Assembly: GCA_964650285.1 (NCBI GenBank)
Contig: CAZYSP010000022.1
Span: 1 to 8,107 of the forward strand
Direction: 5' to 3'
Length of the DNA: 8,107 nucleotides
Origin: JACPJP01 sp964650285
GTDB taxonomy: Archaea; Nanobdellota; Nanobdellia; Woesearchaeales; GW2011-AR4
The translations under genes and the position numbers were made by a program. A model generated the notes under the pieces. The model saw nothing but the letters and a program-made list of their open reading frames with translations, was not told where the DNA came from and ran no database searches. This document shows positions 5,168 to 8,107 of the stretch, piece by piece; position 1 is the stretch's first letter, and each line of letters starts with the position of its first letter.

Positions 5168-6925
5168 TTATCCTTTTTTCCTAACTAATTTAACAATCAA
5201 GAAAGTAACAGCACCAATTATAATTATATTTAACAGAATTATTGCAACCCAGAATGCAGGACTTTTTGTAAGAGAAACTTCAGTTGTAGTGTCTGGCTTT
5301 AATACAGGAATTTTCATTTCCCCAGTTATTTCCTCTTGTTCTTCCCCAGTAACTTCCACAATTTCTGTTTCATTAATTTCCCCTATTACTTCTTCAACTT
5401 TTTCTTCAGCCTGTGAGCAGGCTTCAACAATCAAATTAACTGTTTCTGTTTCCCATAAAGCACCTTCATGTATGTAAGAATTTACAGTTATTGGATATGT
5501 CCCTGCTTCAATATCCCCGCCTACATTAATTGTTAATTTTTTTGTAAATTCATTGTCAAAATCAAATGGGTCTTCTTCAAGTTCTATATTTTTTTTGGCA
5601 AAATTTATTCCCAAATCTGTATTTATTATTTCAATCATTGCATCTTCTTCTTTCCTTGAACCTATATTTTTTATTGCTGCTGTCAATGTTGCGCTTCCAG
5701 AGCATTTAACTTTTTCAGGAAAGAGAGAAGCTTTGCTTACTACCATATCCCTTGGTTCTTTGTCAATGTCTATCTTCAAATTCATTTGTGCTGTATGCTC
5801 ATTTCCGTTATCATCTTCCCCCTGAACATCTATTACTACAGCATACACTTCCTGCTCAACTGACAAAGGTATCATAATTATTACATCAAGGTCCTCATTG
5901 CTGTCTGCATCCAAATCGAACTCATCTGATTCTTCCTCAATATCATCACCATCATCTATCTCTTCTATTGTGACTTTAACACTGATGTCATCTATATCTA
6001 TGTCCTCTTCATCTGTAAAAGTGTTTTCTATGTTGAAGTTAAACCTTATTTCTGATTCTGGTCCTACATTTTCTTCACCAAAATTAAGTTTTCTGCCATC
6101 ATAAACATCTAAATCATTTCCGCTCTCAGACCTAAGAATCCCATCAGGGCCTCGTTTTAATCTCGTTGTAAGGAAAACATCAAGGTCCTCGATTACCAAT
6201 CCACCACCTACTTCTGCTTTAACAGCAAATAATGTCTCACTAGGTAGTTCCGTTGAAGAGAGCGTTACAGAACCCAAAGTTACATTGCCTGTTGACGAAT
6301 CTTTTGGAACTGTTATATTGAATTTCATTGTCTCTGTTTCATTAAAAGCAAGAATAAAGTTGGTTTTATTTGCTTGCAAATTAAAACCGCTCTCGCTAAA
6401 GCCAAAAGAAACGTTTGTTAGGTTGTCATTTCCAGTGTTAGTTATGTTAAACAATAAATCAGTTTTTGTTGTGTTGAGACTTATACTTCCTAAATTTATT
6501 TCAGAAGCAGGAGTTGTACTTACGCTGTAAGTAGAAGTTACATTGACATTAATTGTTACTGTGTCTGTAGTTGAAGCATTTGATGTTGCAGTTAAAGTTC
6601 CTGTGTATAAACCTGGTTTTTGTTGAGTCGGAATTACAACAGAGAAAGTTGGAGTTTGTGTTGTACCATTATCCATATTAGTTATATTACCTAAAGAACT
6701 TATAGATAGTTGGTCATTTCCCTTAGTCAATGTATAACCTGTAAAGTTTATATCCAAATTGGTAGTGCCATTGTTATTAACACTAAAAGTTTGGCCACTT
6801 AAAGTCTGCCCAGCACTGCTTGAACCATTTACATGATCCTCAACAATATAAAAGTCGGGCACTGCATAAACTCCTGTTGCATACAAAAGAACTGTCAAAA
6901 ATGCTATTAGCAGGAATTTTTTCAT
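5168..6925 (-). CDS. cell-surface glycoprotein with C-terminal membrane anchor
   Basis: This is a 585-residue exported protein. Residues 1-22 are a signal peptide (MKKFLLIAFLTVLLYATG, likely cleaved near YAVPD). Residues about 24-235 hold two beta-sandwich domains of the NEW3/Ig-like kind, dense in N-glycosylation sequons. Residues 243-390 are a third beta domain with a very acidic strip (DEEDIDIDDIS, then DDGDDIEEESDEFDLDAD). Residues 393-503 resemble a CARDB-type domain (AAIKNIGSRKEEDAMIEII, INVGGDIEAGTYPITVNSYI) framed by the only two cysteines, Cys408 and Cys503, which could form a disulfide. A Glu/Thr-rich stalk (504-553) leads to a transmembrane helix (557-580) and a short basic tail (VRKKG). 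This matches archaeal envelope proteins; S-layer or adhesion roles are plausible. A TATA box lies about 42 bases before the ATG. Confidence 0.85.
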   Translation of the reverse strand: MKKFLLIAFLTVLLYATGVYAVPDFYIVEDHVNGSSSAGQTLSGQTFSVNNNGTTNLDINFTGYTLTKGNDQLSISSLGNITNMDNGTTQTPTFSVVIPTQQKPGLYTGTLTATSNASTTDTVTINVNVTSTYSVSTTPASEINLGSISLNTTKTDLLFNITNTGNDNLTNVSFGFSESGFNLQANKTNFILAFNETETMKFNITVPKDSSTGNVTLGSVTLSSTELPSETLFAVKAEVGGGLVIEDLDVFLTTRLKRGPDGILRSESGNDLDVYDGRKLNFGEENVGPESEIRFNFNIENTFTDEEDIDIDDISVKVTIEEIDDGDDIEEESDEFDLDADSNEDLDVIIMIPLSVEQEVYAVVIDVQGEDDNGNEHTAQMNLKIDIDKEPRDMVVSKASLFPEKVKCSGSATLTAAIKNIGSRKEEDAMIEIINTDLGINFAKKNIELEEDPFDFDNEFTKKLTINVGGDIEAGTYPITVNSYIHEGALWETETVNLIVEACSQAEEKVEEVIGEINETEIVEVTGEEQEEITGEMKIPVLKPDTTTEVSLTKSPAFWVAIILLNIIIIGAVTFLIVKLVRKKG

Positions 6926-6962
6926 TTTAACCAGTAGTGATATTATTCGAGAGTAGTTAATC

Positions 6963-6972
6963 TATATTTAAA
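6963..6972 (-). promoter_or_regulatory. TATA box for the surface glycoprotein gene
   Basis: The minus-strand TTTAAATATA is centred about 42 bases before the ATG at 6925 and overlaps the end of the HAD gene. Transcription would start near 6940, leaving a leader of about 15 bases with no clear SD. Confidence 0.5.
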
Positions 6973-7753
6973 CATTGTGTTTTTTAACTAACTCTTTATA
7001 AAAATTATCCTTATTAAGAAATATAGCCCCTTGCTTCTTTGCCTCTTCCTGTTGTTCTTCATTATTATAACCCCAAGTTGCAAGATAGCACTTAATTCCC
7101 AAAGGTATTAGTTTTGAAAAATGCCTTACCTGGTCATCAACAAAATGAATTTCGTCAAAATTTACCTTTAATTTGTTTTTTATACGTTTCAGTTGTTTCT
7201 TTTTATCTATGCTTACTTTTGAATCTGAAATAATTAAAGGCTCAATATTGTAATTTTTCAAAAATGGTTGTATACTGTCTTTTCTATTGTTTGTTGCTAT
7301 CGTTATTATATAATCTTTTTCGAGTTTCTTTATCCCATCAATTATTTTTTCATATGGAGTTTCTAATTCTAGCCATTTTCCAAAATTTTTTTTCTGTAAT
7401 AAGAATCTTTCATTATAAAAATAGGGTATATATTTATCATAAAATTTTTCCATCAACTTTTTTCTTACCTTATTATATTGATTCTGATTTTTTATTTTAA
7501 TATTGTTTTCTATTATGTAAAGAATAACATAAAAGCAGAAACCATCAATAACATATGGCCTTAATTTTTTGTATTTCTCTATTGTTGTTTTATGTTTTCT
7601 TTTTACTTTATTGAAATTATCAAAAGTTATTTTTTGTCCACCAAATAACTTGGTATTTTTATGCAATTTTAAATAGCTGTTAAAACCATCAACTAGACAC
7701 TCAAACTGACTGTCTGCAATTACACCATCAAAATCAAGAGTTACTACTTTCAT
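6968..7753 (-). CDS. HAD-superfamily hydrolase
   Basis: This is a 261-residue cytoplasmic haloacid dehalogenase-type enzyme, most likely a phosphatase. Motif I is TLDFDGVIADS (5-15), with nucleophile Asp7 and acid/base Asp9. Motif II is TIATNN (151-156), with the Thr-Asn pair. The motif III lysine is probably in KVSIDKKKQL (179-188). Motif IV is IHFVDDQ (202-208), with Mg-binding Asp206 and Asp207. Residues about 16-145 between motifs I and II form a long Lys/Asn/Tyr-rich helical cap of the C1 type, which sets substrate choice. DFDGVIADS is typical of the phosphoglycolate-phosphatase-like branch, but the cap is divergent and the substrate is unknown. The ATG lies about 25 bases from a TATA box, so the mRNA is probably leaderless. 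Confidence 0.85.
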   Translation of the reverse strand: MKVVTLDFDGVIADSQFECLVDGFNSYLKLHKNTKLFGGQKITFDNFNKVKRKHKTTIEKYKKLRPYVIDGFCFYVILYIIENNIKIKNQNQYNKVRKKLMEKFYDKYIPYFYNERFLLQKKNFGKWLELETPYEKIIDGIKKLEKDYIITIATNNRKDSIQPFLKNYNIEPLIISDSKVSIDKKKQLKRIKNKLKVNFDEIHFVDDQVRHFSKLIPLGIKCYLATWGYNNEEQQEEAKKQGAIFLNKDNFYKELVKKHNV

Positions 7754-7773
7754 AATTTAAATTAGAAATAGAA

Positions 7774-7782
7774 GTTATTTAT
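7774..7782 (-). promoter_or_regulatory. TATA box for the HAD hydrolase gene
   Basis: The minus-strand ATAAATAAC is centred about 25 bases before the ATG at 7753, within the 47-base gap after the acidic-protein gene. The spacing predicts a leaderless mRNA and separate transcription. Confidence 0.5.
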
Positions 7783-7800
7783 TAATTATTAGGTTTGATA

Positions 7801-8106
7801 TTATTCAGAGTCAGCTGCAGCTTCTTCAGCTGATGCTTTATCTGTAGTATCCTCACCACTATCTTCTTGTTCCTGAGCATCTTCACTAACCGTCTCTTTT
7901 TTTGAGTATTCTTTATGTTCTGTATCTTTTGCTTCATTTTCTCCAGCTTCAGCTCCTTTTTCTACTGTCTTCTCCAAACCACTTTCCTCTGAATCTTTAA
8001 CCTCCTCTAATTTGCGTCCTACATAATCCCTTGCTTCTTCCCCTTCAAGTCCCATATCTTTTGCTTCTGATGCATACTGCATTACTAAACTTTCAATCTT
8101 AGACAT
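7801..8106 (-). CDS. small acidic, probably disordered protein
   Basis: This is a 101-residue protein starting at an ATG one base from the window edge, so a longer N-terminus cannot be excluded. Residues 1-40 could form a helix pair (IESLVMQYASEAKDMG, EEARDYVGRKLEEVKD). The rest is low-complexity Glu/Ala/Ser/Asp/Lys sequence without hydrophobic runs, probably disordered. Glu plus Asp make up 33 of 101 residues. There is no signal peptide, membrane span or cysteine. The N-terminal part may be the functional segment, with the tail acting as a solubilising extension. No family is recognised. The gene downstream on the same strand has its own promoter, so a shared operon is not needed. Confidence 0.65.
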   Translation of the reverse strand: MSKIESLVMQYASEAKDMGLEGEEARDYVGRKLEEVKDSEESGLEKTVEKGAEAGENEAKDTEHKEYSKKETVSEDAQEQEDSGEDTTDKASAEEAAADSE

Positions 8107-8107
8107 C

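Noticed and set aside
5289..6530. Several plus-strand frames (5289-5477, 5553-5825, 5898-6104, 6285-6530) rich in Ser
   Set aside because: They lie opposite the surface-protein gene. Their Ser-rich content is the antisense of its Asp/Glu and other codons, and they have no promoters or recognisable domains.
7264..7500. Plus-strand Phe/Leu-rich frame resembling a membrane protein
   Set aside because: It is antisense to the Lys-rich cap of the HAD hydrolase, whose motifs clearly identify the minus strand as coding.
1..8107. CRISPR array, tRNA/rRNA genes, transposase, integrase or terminal repeats
   Set aside because: No regularly spaced direct repeats, cloverleaf-like intergenic stretches or recombinase motifs were seen. 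Intergenic gaps are short and account for promoters and terminators.

Overview
The window looks like chromosomal sequence from an AT-rich archaeon, most likely a small-genome DPANN lineage (Woesearchaeota/Pacearchaeota-like). This is inferred from four things: archaeal TATA boxes about 25-28 bases before most start codons (leaderless mRNAs), a DUF4443-type winged-helix protein, an archaeal nucleotidyltransferase family, and a large sequon-rich surface protein with a C-terminal membrane anchor. No rRNA, tRNA, CRISPR array, insertion sequence or integrase is visible, and gene density is high with the standard code.

Layout. A possible tail of an upstream gene ends at base 45. A plus-strand group follows: a winged-helix protein with two C-terminal ~33-residue repeats (143-586), a TPR-like helical-repeat protein (604-1617), and a coiled-coil protein with its own promoter (1693-2208). 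It meets tail-to-tail, with 4 bases between, a minus-strand gene of unknown family (2213-2833) that has the only strong Shine-Dalgarno site in the window. A DUF4443 protein (2912-3487, minus) is divergent from a class I methyltransferase (3578-4111, plus). A nucleotidyltransferase with a helical C-terminal domain (4219-5019, plus) follows. After a 148-base gap holding a possible 23-residue membrane peptide, three minus-strand genes fill the rest: an anchored surface glycoprotein (5168-6925), a HAD-superfamily hydrolase (6968-7753), and an acidic, probably disordered protein whose start is at the window edge (7801-8106).

How the genes relate. The contents look like ordinary archaeal housekeeping and lineage-specific genes, mostly transcribed singly. 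The only operon-like pair is 143-586 with 604-1617, and the third gene (1693-2208) shares their helical, charged character. I see no clear defence system, mobile element or biosynthetic cluster. The least explained items are the SD-led unknown gene at 2213-2833 with a palindrome at its promoter, the helical-protein trio at 143-2208, and the strong TATA box and tiny membrane ORF at 5080-5162.
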